Notes: generated by a model not told the origin, from the sequence alone. A stretch of 12,354 bases of DNA from Actinomycetota bacterium (GCA_028697935.1 JAQVEM010000031.1:1-12354), one strand, 5' to 3'; positions 1 through 7,430 are shown, counted from the first letter of the stretch. Made by a program: numbers and translations.

Positions 1-1
1 A

Positions 2-577
2 GAAATCGGGCTGTCCCCATGTATCACAATGGGAAGACTCACCGATAGTGGCATAATGTGTGCCTGCGAGGTTGACATATATGGAGCAATTACTATGGTT
101 ATACAGCATCTTTTAACCGCCGGGCAGGGCGCACCGCATTTTGTTGATTGGACCATACAAAATCAGGAAAATGAAAATGTCTTTCTTGCATGGCATTGTG
201 GTAATGCACCGGTAAGCCTGAGGTGCAGCACCTGCAGACCAAAGATTAATACCCACTCTGTACTTGGCTGGCAGATTGGATATGATAAAAGTTATGGAAC
301 AGCAGAGTTTCAATTAAAAGAGGGGACTTTAACAATAAACAGGCTAGGAGAAGTAGATGGAAAATACAGAATGCTTTCGACGACAGGCGAAGCAATACCC
401 GACAGCAGGGTGCTGAGAGGTTCATGGAAGTGGGTTAAAGTAAAAGACTTGAAAAGGCTATACAGAACTGTTATAGAAGAAGGTTTTGTGCATCATGCCA
501 GTATAATTTATGGTGACCTTAGCAAGGAAATAAATTTATTCTGTAAATTTGCTGGTATAGATATTGTAGAAGTTTAA
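2..577 (+). CDS. FucI-type sugar isomerase, C-terminal part (probable L-arabinose isomerase)
   Basis: The reading frame is open from base 2, so this is the last 191 residues of a longer protein whose start lies upstream of the window; the ATG at base 29 is internal. The sequence matches the C-terminal domain of the L-fucose/L-arabinose isomerase superfamily (COG2407-like): the motif CEVDIYGAITM (visible residues about 22-32) and the motif HCGNAP (about 65-70) supply the acidic and histidine metal ligands known in FucI, followed by a conserved RGSWKWVKV stretch. These enzymes interconvert aldoses and ketoses with a divalent metal in the cytoplasm. The next co-directional genes are a repressor, araB and araD, so the likely reaction is L-arabinose to L-ribulose. 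It does not look like classical AraA. Family assignment is firm; substrate is inferred from context. L-fucose or another aldose remains possible. Confidence 0.85.
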   Translation, partial: EIGLSPCITMGRLTDSGIMCACEVDIYGAITMVIQHLLTAGQGAPHFVDWTIQNQENENVFLAWHCGNAPVSLRCSTCRPKINTHSVLGWQIGYDKSYGTAEFQLKEGTLTINRLGEVDGKYRMLSTTGEAIPDSRVLRGSWKWVKVKDLKRLYRTVIEEGFVHHASIIYGDLSKEINLFCKFAGIDIVEV

Positions 578-669
578 AATTTTACTATGAGATTTTTAAG
601 CTATTATAGTAGTAAAAGAAACTGATCGGGTTTGTTATCTGGTGATTTTTTTATTATCTGATGTATGAT

Positions 670-690
670 AATTATTAATGTATAATAATT
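670..690. promoter_or_regulatory. Inverted repeat upstream of the ROK gene
   Basis: Perfect 8-bp arms AATTATTA and TAATAATT are separated by ATGTA. It lies in the 181-bp gap between the isomerase and the ROK gene. It could be another regulator site, but it contains almost only A and T, lies in AT-rich DNA, and is not the same as the two matched palindromes at 739-759 and 2023-2041. Apart from these sites and a weak hairpin at 580-617, the gap shows nothing convincing. Confidence 0.25.
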
Positions 691-738
691 GCTGATAATA
701 AATTGTATATATATGATTAACAGATGAGATGTTTTAAC

Positions 739-759
739 TAATTAATATAATATTAATTA
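739..759. promoter_or_regulatory. Candidate ROK operator, site 1 (overlaps ROK start codon)
   Basis: A perfect palindrome with 10-bp arms (TAATTAATAT) around a single central A ends on the first base of the ROK start codon. Its inner 19 bp agree at 16 positions with the palindrome at 2023-2041, with consensus AATTAATWT-W-AWATTAATT. It occupies the place where a Shine-Dalgarno sequence should be, and none is seen. A repressor bound here would block its own expression. The palindromes are seen directly; the operator role is inferred. Confidence 0.5.
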
Positions 760-2018
760 TGGTTTACAGAGATAAAGAGAATAATATTTCTCTAAAGGAA
801 ATAAATAAAAAGAACATACTAAAAATAGTTATAGATATGGGTCCGATCTCACGTATTGGGATATCCAGAGAACTAAAAATAAGCCGTCCCACTACTTCTG
901 CTTACATAGCCGAATTGATTGAAGACGGCCTTATAGAAGAAATCGGTAAAAGTGACTCTACTTCCGCCGGTGGTAAAAAAGCTGTACTCCTTCAGTTTAA
1001 TAACAGAGCAGGCTATATACTGGGAGCTATGATAGGTGTTAGGAATATCAGAGTTGCTTTAACTGATCTGGGCTCAAATATAATTGAAATAGTAAAGTTT
1101 CCAACCGAAGAATGGCTAGGACCGGATGCTGTGATTAATAAACTTGTTAGTGGCTTAAAAGGTGTTATTAAAAAATCCAGAATTGATAAAGAAAAAATAA
1201 TAGGAATCGGGATTGGTGCTACCGGTATTATTGACAGTAAAGAAGGACTCGTTATTTTCTCTCCAAACCTGAGTGGATGGGAAAATATAAGATTAAAGAA
1301 GATAATTGAAGAAAAAATTGGAATCCCGACTTTTATTGAAAATGAATGCAGGGTTCAGGCAATTGCAGAGAAAAATTTTGGTCTTGCCAGAGATGTCAGA
1401 GATTTTGTCTGTGTTGAAACAGGAACAGGTATAGGCACCGGTGTTTTTGTGGATAACAAGCTTTTGGTTGGTAATAAAGGAATGGCAGGAGAAGTAGGAC
1501 ATCTAATAACAAATCTTGCTGGAAACAGAGTGTGCCATTGCGGAAACGTGGGGTGTCTTGAAACTCTATGTTCTATCACATCCCTTCTTGAGGATATTGA
1601 AAATGATATTAAAAAAAGTGGTAAGTCTTCTGACTATAATAAAGGTGGTTTAGAACTGGAAGACCTGTTTGCCCTTTACAGTGATGGTGATGAAATAGTT
1701 ACAAGAAACGTGGATAATAATGCAGAATATCTGGGTATAGGTATTTCTAATACGATTAAAATGTTTAGCCCTGAACTTGTTATTATTCATGGCGAAGTTA
1801 TTAAATTTGGTGAGAGATATTTAAGCAAAGTTAAAGAATCAGTTTCAAAAAATACATTTCCAAAAGTTAAGAGTGATTATGATATCAGATTTTCAGAACT
1901 GGGAGAGAATGTCGGCATTATTGGCGCAACTACTATTGTCTTTGATAATGTTTTTGATCTGGAAAGCTCAAATATTGCAGGGCATTATATTATAAAGAAA
2001 AAATTAAGCAGGATTTGA
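759..2018 (+). CDS. ROK-family transcriptional repressor (XylR/NagC type)
   Basis: A 419-residue protein of usual ROK-regulator length. Residues about 10-66 form a winged helix-turn-helix (core around SRELKISRPTTSAYIAEL). Residues about 85-400 form the ROK sugar-binding domain, with GIGIGATGIIDS near 150 and GTGIGTGVF near 222. The ROK zinc site is intact: H248, C259, C261 and C266 in the GEVGH and CHCGNVGCLE motifs. The position of the kinase catalytic Asp (NDxN) is NEC at 195-197, as in repressors that bind sugar without phosphorylating it. The gene lies between the isomerase and araB on the same strand, so it probably represses this arabinose cluster and is relieved by an arabinose-related sugar. 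Start chosen because the next Met (residue 27) would remove most of the DNA-binding domain. No Shine-Dalgarno sequence is visible; the site is covered by the 739-759 palindrome. Confidence 0.9.
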   Translation: MVYRDKENNISLKEINKKNILKIVIDMGPISRIGISRELKISRPTTSAYIAELIEDGLIEEIGKSDSTSAGGKKAVLLQFNNRAGYILGAMIGVRNIRVALTDLGSNIIEIVKFPTEEWLGPDAVINKLVSGLKGVIKKSRIDKEKIIGIGIGATGIIDSKEGLVIFSPNLSGWENIRLKKIIEEKIGIPTFIENECRVQAIAEKNFGLARDVRDFVCVETGTGIGTGVFVDNKLLVGNKGMAGEVGHLITNLAGNRVCHCGNVGCLETLCSITSLLEDIENDIKKSGKSSDYNKGGLELEDLFALYSDGDEIVTRNVDNNAEYLGIGISNTIKMFSPELVIIHGEVIKFGERYLSKVKESVSKNTFPKVKSDYDIRFSELGENVGIIGATTIVFDNVFDLESSNIAGHYIIKKKLSRI

Positions 2019-2022
2019 TTTA

Positions 2023-2041
2023 AATTAATTTTAAATTAATT
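2023..2041. promoter_or_regulatory. Candidate ROK operator, site 2 (upstream of araB)
   Basis: A perfect palindrome with 9-bp arms (AATTAATTT) around one central T, 39 bp before the araB start. It matches the site at 739-759 at 16 of 19 positions, and the three differences keep both palindromes perfect. It is embedded in two tandem copies of the 11-mer TTAAATTAATT (2020-2041). A following TATATAA stretch (2055-2061) could serve as a -10 element, so binding here could block an araBD promoter. Function is inferred. Confidence 0.5.
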
Positions 2042-2080
2042 GTTGAGCATAATTATATATAACTCTGGTTAGAGAACATC

Positions 2081-3742
2081 ATGGATAATTCAAAATATGT
2101 AATAGGTATAGACTTTGGAACTGATTCGGTAAGAGCGTTGGTTGTAGATGTGTCAGATGGTAGAGAAGTATCATCTTATGTATCCAGTTTTAAAAGATGG
2201 TCAGAAGGAAAATACTGTATACCCCGAGAAAATCAATTTCGCCAGCATCCGCTGGACCATATAGAATCTCTTGAAAAATCGGTAACAGGTGCACTTAAAA
2301 AAATTCCCGGAAACGCCTCAAAAAATGTAATAGGCATAGGAGTGGATACAACTGGCTCAACAGCCGGACCTGTAGATAGGAACGGAACCGCACTTGCTTT
2401 AAAAGAAGAATTTTCTGAAAATCCTGATGCTATGTTTGTAATGTGGAAGGACCATACTCCCGTGGATGAAGCAGAACTTATAAACAGGGTAGCTAAATCC
2501 TGGGGCGGAGAAGATTACACAAAGTACGAAGGAGGCGTATATTCTTCAGAATGGTTCTGGGCAAAGATTTTACATATATTTAATAATGATAATAAATTAA
2601 GGGAAGCTTCCTATTCATGGGTGGAGCATGCAGACTGGATACCGGCTATACTTACAGGCAATACAGATCCACTTACTATGAAGCGAAGCAGGTGTGCGGC
2701 AGGCCATAAGGCAATGTGGCATGAATCCTGGGGAGGCCTGCCCCCGGAGGAGTTTCTTGTATCAATATCGCCGCTGCTTTCAGGTCTGAGGGAGAGATTA
2801 TACACAAAGACATATACTTCTGACAATCCTGCAGGTGGGCTGTCACCGGAATGGGCAACGAGGTTGAATTTAAAAGAAGGCATACCTGTAACAGTAGGAG
2901 CATACGATGCTCATATGGGTGCTGTTGGAGCCGGGATAAGGCCGGGGACTTTTGTAAAAATAATAGGTACTTCATGTTGTGATATAGCTGTAAGTCCTGA
3001 AAGTGAAATAGGTGAAAAACTTGTAGCAGGTATATGTGGACAGGTTGATGGCTCAGTAATACCGGGTATGATAGGGTTGGAAGCAGGGCAGTCTGCATAC
3101 GGAGATACATATGCCTGGTTTTCCAATATCATTTCCTGGCCAGTTGAAAATATTCTTTCCGGCGTGCTGAATGAAAAAGAAATAAAAAATGCAGTTAAAT
3201 CAATTCTTCCTGCACTTGACAGAGAAGCCGCAAAAATAAGTGTCGGAGAAAGCAGTCTTATTGCCCTTGACTGGCTAAATGGAAGAAGAACTCCTTATGC
3301 AGACCAGAAGCTAAAAGGAGCAATTCTGGGTATAACTTTAGGAATTGATACTCCGGCACTGTATAGAGCGCTGGTTGAAGCTACGGCTTTTGGAGCAAGA
3401 GCCATTGTAGAAAGATTCAGAGAAGAAGATATTGCTATAAATGAAGTCATAGCAATAGGAGGGGTTCCCAGGAAAGCACCGTTTGTCATTCAGATATTAT
3501 CAGATGTCCTCGGCATGCCTGTAAAAGTTACAAAATCAGAACAGTCTGTTGCCCTCGGGGCTGCTATGTTTGGAGCTGTAGCAGCAGGCTACTACGGTTC
3601 AGTTGAAGAAGCGCAGCAGAATATGAAACCTGAATTTGAAACCATTTACAGGCCTGATAAAAATAATGCCATTATTTATGATGATTTATATAAAAGATAT
3701 AAAAATCTCGGGAATTTACTGGAAGATGAGTTAAGAAAATGA
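2081..3742 (+). CDS. araB: L-ribulokinase AraB
   Basis: An FGGY-family carbohydrate kinase of 553 residues, close to the usual AraB length (about 560). It phosphorylates L-ribulose to L-ribulose-5-phosphate with ATP in the cytoplasm. The N-terminal phosphate-binding motif IGIDFGTDS is at 8-16 with D11. AraB hallmarks are present: WKDHT (122-126), SRCAAGHKAMWH (203-214), YDAHMG with probable catalytic D276, GTSCCD (296-301), GRRTPYAD (401-408), and the second ATP-binding segment around GGVPRKAP (460-467). These separate it from xylulo- and glycerol kinases. It lies 62 bp after the ROK gene and 9 bp before araD, so araB and araD are surely co-transcribed. The Shine-Dalgarno signal is weak (AGAG before the start). 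No damage is seen. Confidence 0.95.
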   Translation: MDNSKYVIGIDFGTDSVRALVVDVSDGREVSSYVSSFKRWSEGKYCIPRENQFRQHPLDHIESLEKSVTGALKKIPGNASKNVIGIGVDTTGSTAGPVDRNGTALALKEEFSENPDAMFVMWKDHTPVDEAELINRVAKSWGGEDYTKYEGGVYSSEWFWAKILHIFNNDNKLREASYSWVEHADWIPAILTGNTDPLTMKRSRCAAGHKAMWHESWGGLPPEEFLVSISPLLSGLRERLYTKTYTSDNPAGGLSPEWATRLNLKEGIPVTVGAYDAHMGAVGAGIRPGTFVKIIGTSCCDIAVSPESEIGEKLVAGICGQVDGSVIPGMIGLEAGQSAYGDTYAWFSNIISWPVENILSGVLNEKEIKNAVKSILPALDREAAKISVGESSLIALDWLNGRRTPYADQKLKGAILGITLGIDTPALYRALVEATAFGARAIVERFREEDIAINEVIAIGGVPRKAPFVIQILSDVLGMPVKVTKSEQSVALGAAMFGAVAAGYYGSVEEAQQNMKPEFETIYRPDKNNAIIYDDLYKRYKNLGNLLEDELRK

Positions 3743-3751
3743 GTTAAGAAG
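3726..3751 (+). repeat. Tandem 13-bp duplication spanning the araB stop codon
   Basis: ATGAGTTAAGAA occurs at 3726-3737 and again at 3739-3750, an exact 12-bp match with period 13. The first copy encodes the last AraB residues; the second contains the araB stop codon TGA and runs up to the araD start. The duplication sets both the C-terminus of AraB and the spacing to araD. Confidence 0.7.
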
Positions 3752-4450
3752 ATGGGTATTGAAAGATTAAAAAAAGAAGTATGCAGGGCAAATATTAAAC
3801 TTTACAGGAGTGGACTTGTTACTTCTACATTTGGTAATGTATCAGGGATTGATAGAGAAAGGTCCCTTGTAGCAATAAAACCAAGTGGAGTTTCTTATGA
3901 GAGTCTTACATACAGGGACATAGTGGTTTTAAATCTTGATGGAGTAAAAATAGAGGGAAAACTGAATCCCTCATCCGATACAAAAACTCATCTTGAGCTT
4001 TATAGAAATTTTAAGGATATAGGCGGCGTTGCCCACACGCATTCTACTTTTGCAACAGCGTGGGCGCAGTCCTGTAAGCCTATACCCTGTCTTGGCACCA
4101 CCCATGCTGATTTTTTTTATGGAGAGATACCCTGCACAGATGTTATAAGCGATAGTGGTATAAAAGGTGACTATGAACTGGAAACAGGAAAGCTTATTGT
4201 AAACACTTTTAAATCGAGGGACTATGATAGCATTAAAGCAGTTCTTGTTGCATGTCATGGCCCTTTTAGCTGGGGGGTTAGTGCAGATGAAGCAGTAGAA
4301 ATGAGTATTGCGCTGGAGGATATTGCTAAAGTTGCAATGTTTACAATGATAATTAATTCACAATCTCTTAATATAAAAAAGAGCCTTCTTGATAAACACT
4401 ATTTAAGAAAACACGGAAAAGATGCCTACTACGGACAGAAGAAGGGTTAA
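3752..4450 (+). CDS. araD: L-ribulose-5-phosphate 4-epimerase AraD
   Basis: A class II aldolase-family protein of 232 residues, the normal AraD length. It epimerises L-ribulose-5-phosphate to D-xylulose-5-phosphate by a zinc-assisted retro-aldol reaction, feeding the pentose phosphate pathway. The zinc ligands are visible as H95 and H97 (AHTH) and H169 (ACHGPF). D76 in NPSSDTKTH and D120 in THAD match the E. coli active-site aspartates, and Y227 in AYYGQ matches the catalytic tyrosine region near the C-terminus. Substrate-binding SGN-like and KPSG segments are at about 28-46. It is 9 bp after araB, and the purine run AAGAAG touches the start codon with no spacer, so translational coupling with araB is likely. 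UlaF/SgaE paralogues are similar, but the araB neighbour favours AraD. Confidence 0.95.
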   Translation: MGIERLKKEVCRANIKLYRSGLVTSTFGNVSGIDRERSLVAIKPSGVSYESLTYRDIVVLNLDGVKIEGKLNPSSDTKTHLELYRNFKDIGGVAHTHSTFATAWAQSCKPIPCLGTTHADFFYGEIPCTDVISDSGIKGDYELETGKLIVNTFKSRDYDSIKAVLVACHGPFSWGVSADEAVEMSIALEDIAKVAMFTMIINSQSLNIKKSLLDKHYLRKHGKDAYYGQKKG

Positions 4451-4476
4451 AAATAAAAGCAAGCTAAATTAAGAAA

Positions 4477-4493
4477 AAATAGCGCTGATATTT
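4477..4493. terminator. Weak bidirectional hairpin between convergent genes
   Basis: AAATA and TATTT flank the 7-nt loop GCGCTGA in the 67-bp gap between araD (plus) and the corrinoid gene (minus). On the minus strand the stem runs into TATTTTTTCTT, and on the plus strand into a T-rich stretch. The stem is only 5 A-T pairs, so it is a poor intrinsic terminator, yet it is the only candidate in this convergent gap. Confidence 0.25.
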
Positions 4494-4517
4494 ATATTTT
4501 AATTCTAATGAAATTAC

Positions 4518-5153
4518 TCAATTTAATAAAAGCTCTTTAGCAAGATCCACGGCACTGGATGCATCAGGAGCATATCCATCTGCTCCGATAGAATCAGCAT
4601 AATCCTGAGTCAGTGGTGCCCCTCCAACCATTATTCTGGTATTTTCTATTTCATCGTCTGCTCTTACAGCTTCTATTACATCTTTCATTACTGGCATAGT
4701 TGTAGTAAGTAATGCAGAAAGACCTAAAATTTGAGCTTTGTTTTTCTTTACTTCTTCAACAAACTTTTCTGTAGGAACATCTATACCTAAATCTATTACA
4801 GTAAATCCAGCACCTTCGAGCATCATTATTACCAGATTCTTACCGATATCATGAAGATCTCCCTCAACTGTACCTATAAGTATTGTCCCTCTGGAAGGAA
4901 CATCTGATTTTGCAAGCAGTGGTTTTAAAATATCCATTGCTGCATGCATTGCTCTGGCAGCAATTAAGACCTCTGGTATATACATTTCATTAGCTTTAAA
5001 TCTTTTTCCTACTACGTCCATACCGGCTATTAGTCCTTCATTTAAAACCTCGACAGGATTTATACCCTGTTCCAATAATTTCTGAGTTATTTCTTTACTG
5101 GCTACATTATCACCCTTGATAATTGCATCTGCAAGATCCTGATATTTTGCCAT
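4518..5153 (-). CDS. Corrinoid protein (B12-binding methyl carrier, MtmC/MttC-like)
   Basis: A 211-residue protein with the two-domain layout of methyltransferase corrinoid proteins. Residues about 1-85 form the helical cap domain. Residues about 88-211 form the Rossmann-like B12-binding domain with the base-off/His-on motif DLHDIG (99-104), where H101 is the lower cobalt ligand. Further conserved spots are S146 and T150 (LGLSALLTTT) and GGAPLT (177-182). It carries a methyl group on cobalt between a substrate-specific methyltransferase and a methyl acceptor enzyme, in the cytoplasm. A good Shine-Dalgarno sequence, GAAAGGG (5165-5159), precedes the start by 5 nt. It is the last gene of a minus-strand cluster that also has the MeTr and the activase, its expected partners. 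The exact methyl donor cannot be told from this sequence, so no symbol is given. Confidence 0.93.
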   Translation of the reverse strand: MAKYQDLADAIIKGDNVASKEITQKLLEQGINPVEVLNEGLIAGMDVVGKRFKANEMYIPEVLIAARAMHAAMDILKPLLAKSDVPSRGTILIGTVEGDLHDIGKNLVIMMLEGAGFTVIDLGIDVPTEKFVEEVKKNKAQILGLSALLTTTMPVMKDVIEAVRADDEIENTRIMVGGAPLTQDYADSIGADGYAPDASSAVDLAKELLLN

Positions 5154-5193
5154 TTATACCCTTTCTTTTTATTTAAATAATTTATAATTTAAT

Positions 5194-5291
5194 CATTTCT
5201 ATAATTTTATTATTCAGTAAAATCCCCTACCTTCCTTGAATATAGGCTACGGGAAATTACATTTCTATAATGTTATTATTCAGTAAAATCC
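5194..5291 (-). repeat. 32-bp direct repeat pair in the leader of the corrinoid gene
   Basis: Copies at 5194-5225 and 5260-5291 are identical at 31 of 32 positions; the only difference is T at 5206 against G at 5272. The 34 bp between them are unrelated. The similarity stops sharply at both ends. Read on the minus strand each copy starts GGATTTTACTGAATAATAA. The upstream copy begins inside the closing stem of the predicted RNA structure at 5290-5371. Confidence 0.9.
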
Positions 5292-5371
5292 GGTCAAAAT
5301 TGCTATAATTTTATCAGATAAAATTGCAATTTCAAGGGGGTTCACTGGTAATTCACCAGTTAATATACCGG
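5290..5371 (-). ncRNA. Predicted structured leader RNA (three-way junction) of the corrinoid gene
   Basis: On the minus strand, about 140-220 nt before the corrinoid start, three stems fit together. P1 pairs CCGGT with ACCGG (5367-5371 with 5290-5294). P2 is ACTGGT-GAATT-ACCAGT (5360-5344). P3 is a 15-bp hairpin with a 3-nt bulge and a 3-nt loop (5332-5297). The P2-P3 joint is the 11-nt C-rich GAACCCCCTTG; the P3-P1 joint is 2 nt. CCTTGAA in and beside this joint is complementary to TTCAAGG further downstream (5240-5234), and CCCTT also to the AAGGG of the Shine-Dalgarno sequence, giving possible alternative folds. The compact junction resembles a riboswitch aptamer, but it matches no class I recognise, and the cobalamin riboswitch hallmarks are absent. 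The rest of the 330-nt gap (5154-5483) holds the 32-bp repeats and two small palindromes at 5419-5433 and 5443-5450. Confidence 0.45.
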
Positions 5372-5483
5372 TTACCGAAAACTTGATAAAGATAGTAAAA
5401 AAACTTAGCCTCTACAATATTTGACGTTCAAATTTATATAGCTGTGCACAACATTTTAATTTTATAGCTCTATCTCATTTATC

Positions 5484-7430
5484 TTACCCGGGGAAAAAAG
5501 TATTTTTAATAAAGAATTCACTAAATGCAGGGTGTGTTGTTAGTTCAAGGTATTTTATTTTCCGGGCAAGTTCTTCAGCAAATTCTCTCTCTTTTCTGGA
5601 GATTAGTACCATCTTTGTGCCCACAGCAGCTGAATTCCCAACCAGAGTTATTTTTTCAGGAGGAATTGGCGGGAGCATTCCTATATTTATAGCGTCTCCG
5701 GGATTAATATAGTAGCCAAATGCACCAGCGATAATTATCTTATTAATCTTATTTGATCCAATGCTATTTTTCTCCATAAGAATATCTATCCCCGTTCTGA
5801 TAGCTGCTATGGCAAGCTGTATTTCTACTATATCTTTTTGATTTATGTAAATGATGTTATCTCTGTACTTTAATTCCTTTAGATTTGCTGAATCTTTACC
5901 GGCTATTTCTGTACCTTTATTTAATTTTTTAATGCTTTTGCTTTCTTTATTTTCTATACTTTTATAGTAAGATTGAGGAAATAATACATAACACAGATTC
6001 CCTTTATCGTCTTTCCAGAGGCATTTTTTATCAGGATTAAATTTACCACTCTTACCTATTATTCCAGATTTTAATAGTTCCGATATAGAACTTAAAATTC
6101 CAGAACCACAGATTCCTGCAGGTTTTTTATTGTCTATGGTTTTGATAACGGGAATGTATGTATCAGAGTTAATTGTAACTTTTTCTATTGCTCCAGGAGC
6201 TGCTCTCATTCCGCACTTTATATGAGCTCCTTCAAAAGCCGGGCCCGAAGCAGTAGAAACGCATTCAATGCCTTTTCCGGTCTTTAGTGCAATTTCTGTG
6301 TTTGTTCCTATATCTATTCCTATGCAATTTCCTTCCTGTTCATATAATCTGGTTGCAAGAATCATAGCCAGATGGTCAGACCCCACAAAACCTGCTATCG
6401 GGGGAAGCATATACAGATATGCTCCAGGTGATATATCAATACCGATTTCTCTTGCTTTTAAATCAATAGCACTATTTGTCAAAGGTATAAAAGGAGATAG
6501 AGCAAGCTGCCTTACAGGTAGCCCCAGAAAAAGATGATGCATGGCAGTATTTCCAACAACTGTCATTTCAATTATCTGCTGCGGATTTATTTTGTTTCTA
6601 TTGCAGAGTTTTTTTAGGGTTTTGTTTATGGAATCTATTACAATTTTCTGGATTTTTCTTAAATTGTGCTTATCATTCATAGCAAAACCCAGTCTGGACA
6701 TCACATCTTCACCAAACGCTATCTGGGGATTCATAATACCAATACTGTCTATGGTTTCTCCCCTTAATAAATCTATAAGCAAAACAGCAATTTTTGTGGT
6801 ACCAAGATCTACGGCTATTCCATAATTGTTAGCAGTTTTATCTCCACCTTCAATAAAAATTATTTCATTTTCTTTTGCTTTTTCTCTTAGTGTAGTTGTA
6901 ACCTTCCAGGAATTCTCTCTTATAGCTAGAGGCATTTGGGTTAAAATTTTAAAATCTATATTTCTGGCTTTCTTTCCATATTCTTTATCTAAAGTTTCAT
7001 TTATTCGACTAAAATCAGACTTTAGATCTTCAAGTGTTGCTTTTTTAAGATTAAGAAAATATTTTTTGCAGATAGGGTCAACTCTGATATCCAACTCTTC
7101 ACCTTCAATCTGGAGTTTTTGCTCTTCGATCAGAGATGAGGGAGGGATAAATATTTTTAAATTTCTGTCAAATATTTGCTGGCAGGCCAGTCTAACTCCG
7201 TGTTTTATTTCTTTATCAGTTAAAATCTTTTTTTCCAGTTTGCCGGGGGTAATGTTATCTTTATTATCCATGATAATTATTTTACATTTACCACAGGTAC
7301 CCCTGCCCCCGCATTCAGATTTTAGATTAATACCTGAATTTAAGATAGCATCAAGCCCATTAACCGGATTTTCTAGAAAAATTATTTTACCTGCTGGCTC
7401 AATTTCTATCTTAATTTTTTTTCCTGTCAT
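5484..7430 (-). CDS. Reductive activator of corrinoid proteins (RACE; [2Fe-2S] ferredoxin plus ASKHA domain)
   Basis: A 648-residue protein. Residues about 1-100 form a plant-type [2Fe-2S] ferredoxin domain with C40, C46, C49 (CGGRGTCGKC) and C83. A linker follows to about 200. The ASKHA ATPase part has GIAVDLGTTK (204-213), VVGNTAMHH (291-299), GIDIGTNTEI (371-380) and GICGSGI (439-445). Known members reduce inactive Co(II) corrinoid to Co(I) at the cost of ATP; in vivo this rescues methyltransferase corrinoid proteins that have been oxidised. The bacterial architecture is seen, not that of archaeal RamA, which carries C-terminal [4Fe-4S] motifs. It sits between the MeTr and the corrinoid protein, its likely client. 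Between about 484 and 528 there is a Lys/Ser/Glu-rich segment that looks like an insertion before the conserved QKDIVEIQLA. A modest GGAA Shine-Dalgarno sequence precedes the ATG. Confidence 0.93.
   Translation of the reverse strand: MTGKKIKIEIEPAGKIIFLENPVNGLDAILNSGINLKSECGGRGTCGKCKIIIMDNKDNITPGKLEKKILTDKEIKHGVRLACQQIFDRNLKIFIPPSSLIEEQKLQIEGEELDIRVDPICKKYFLNLKKATLEDLKSDFSRINETLDKEYGKKARNIDFKILTQMPLAIRENSWKVTTTLREKAKENEIIFIEGGDKTANNYGIAVDLGTTKIAVLLIDLLRGETIDSIGIMNPQIAFGEDVMSRLGFAMNDKHNLRKIQKIVIDSINKTLKKLCNRNKINPQQIIEMTVVGNTAMHHLFLGLPVRQLALSPFIPLTNSAIDLKAREIGIDISPGAYLYMLPPIAGFVGSDHLAMILATRLYEQEGNCIGIDIGTNTEIALKTGKGIECVSTASGPAFEGAHIKCGMRAAPGAIEKVTINSDTYIPVIKTIDNKKPAGICGSGILSSISELLKSGIIGKSGKFNPDKKCLWKDDKGNLCYVLFPQSYYKSIENKESKSIKKLNKGTEIAGKDSANLKELKYRDNIIYINQKDIVEIQLAIAAIRTGIDILMEKNSIGSNKINKIIIAGAFGYYINPGDAINIGMLPPIPPEKITLVGNSAAVGTKMVLISRKEREFAEELARKIKYLELTTHPAFSEFFIKNTFFPG

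Noticed and set aside
580..617. Terminator after the isomerase (TTTTACTA/TAGTAAAA stem)
   Set aside because: The 8-bp stem is A-T rich with a 22-nt loop and is followed by GAAAC, not a T run.
5194..5291. Minimal CRISPR array (32-bp repeat, 34-bp spacer)
   Set aside because: Only two copies, no cas genes, AT-rich repeat, and a position in the leader of a metabolic gene.
5419..5450. Palindromes ATTTGA-CGT-TCAAAT and TGTGCACA after the activase stop
   Set aside because: Real but short single copies with no match elsewhere in the window, so no role can be supported.
5154..5483. Cobalamin riboswitch before the corrinoid gene
   Set aside because: A natural guess for a corrinoid gene, but no B12-box-like GCCACTG core or other cobalamin aptamer hallmark is visible on the coding strand.
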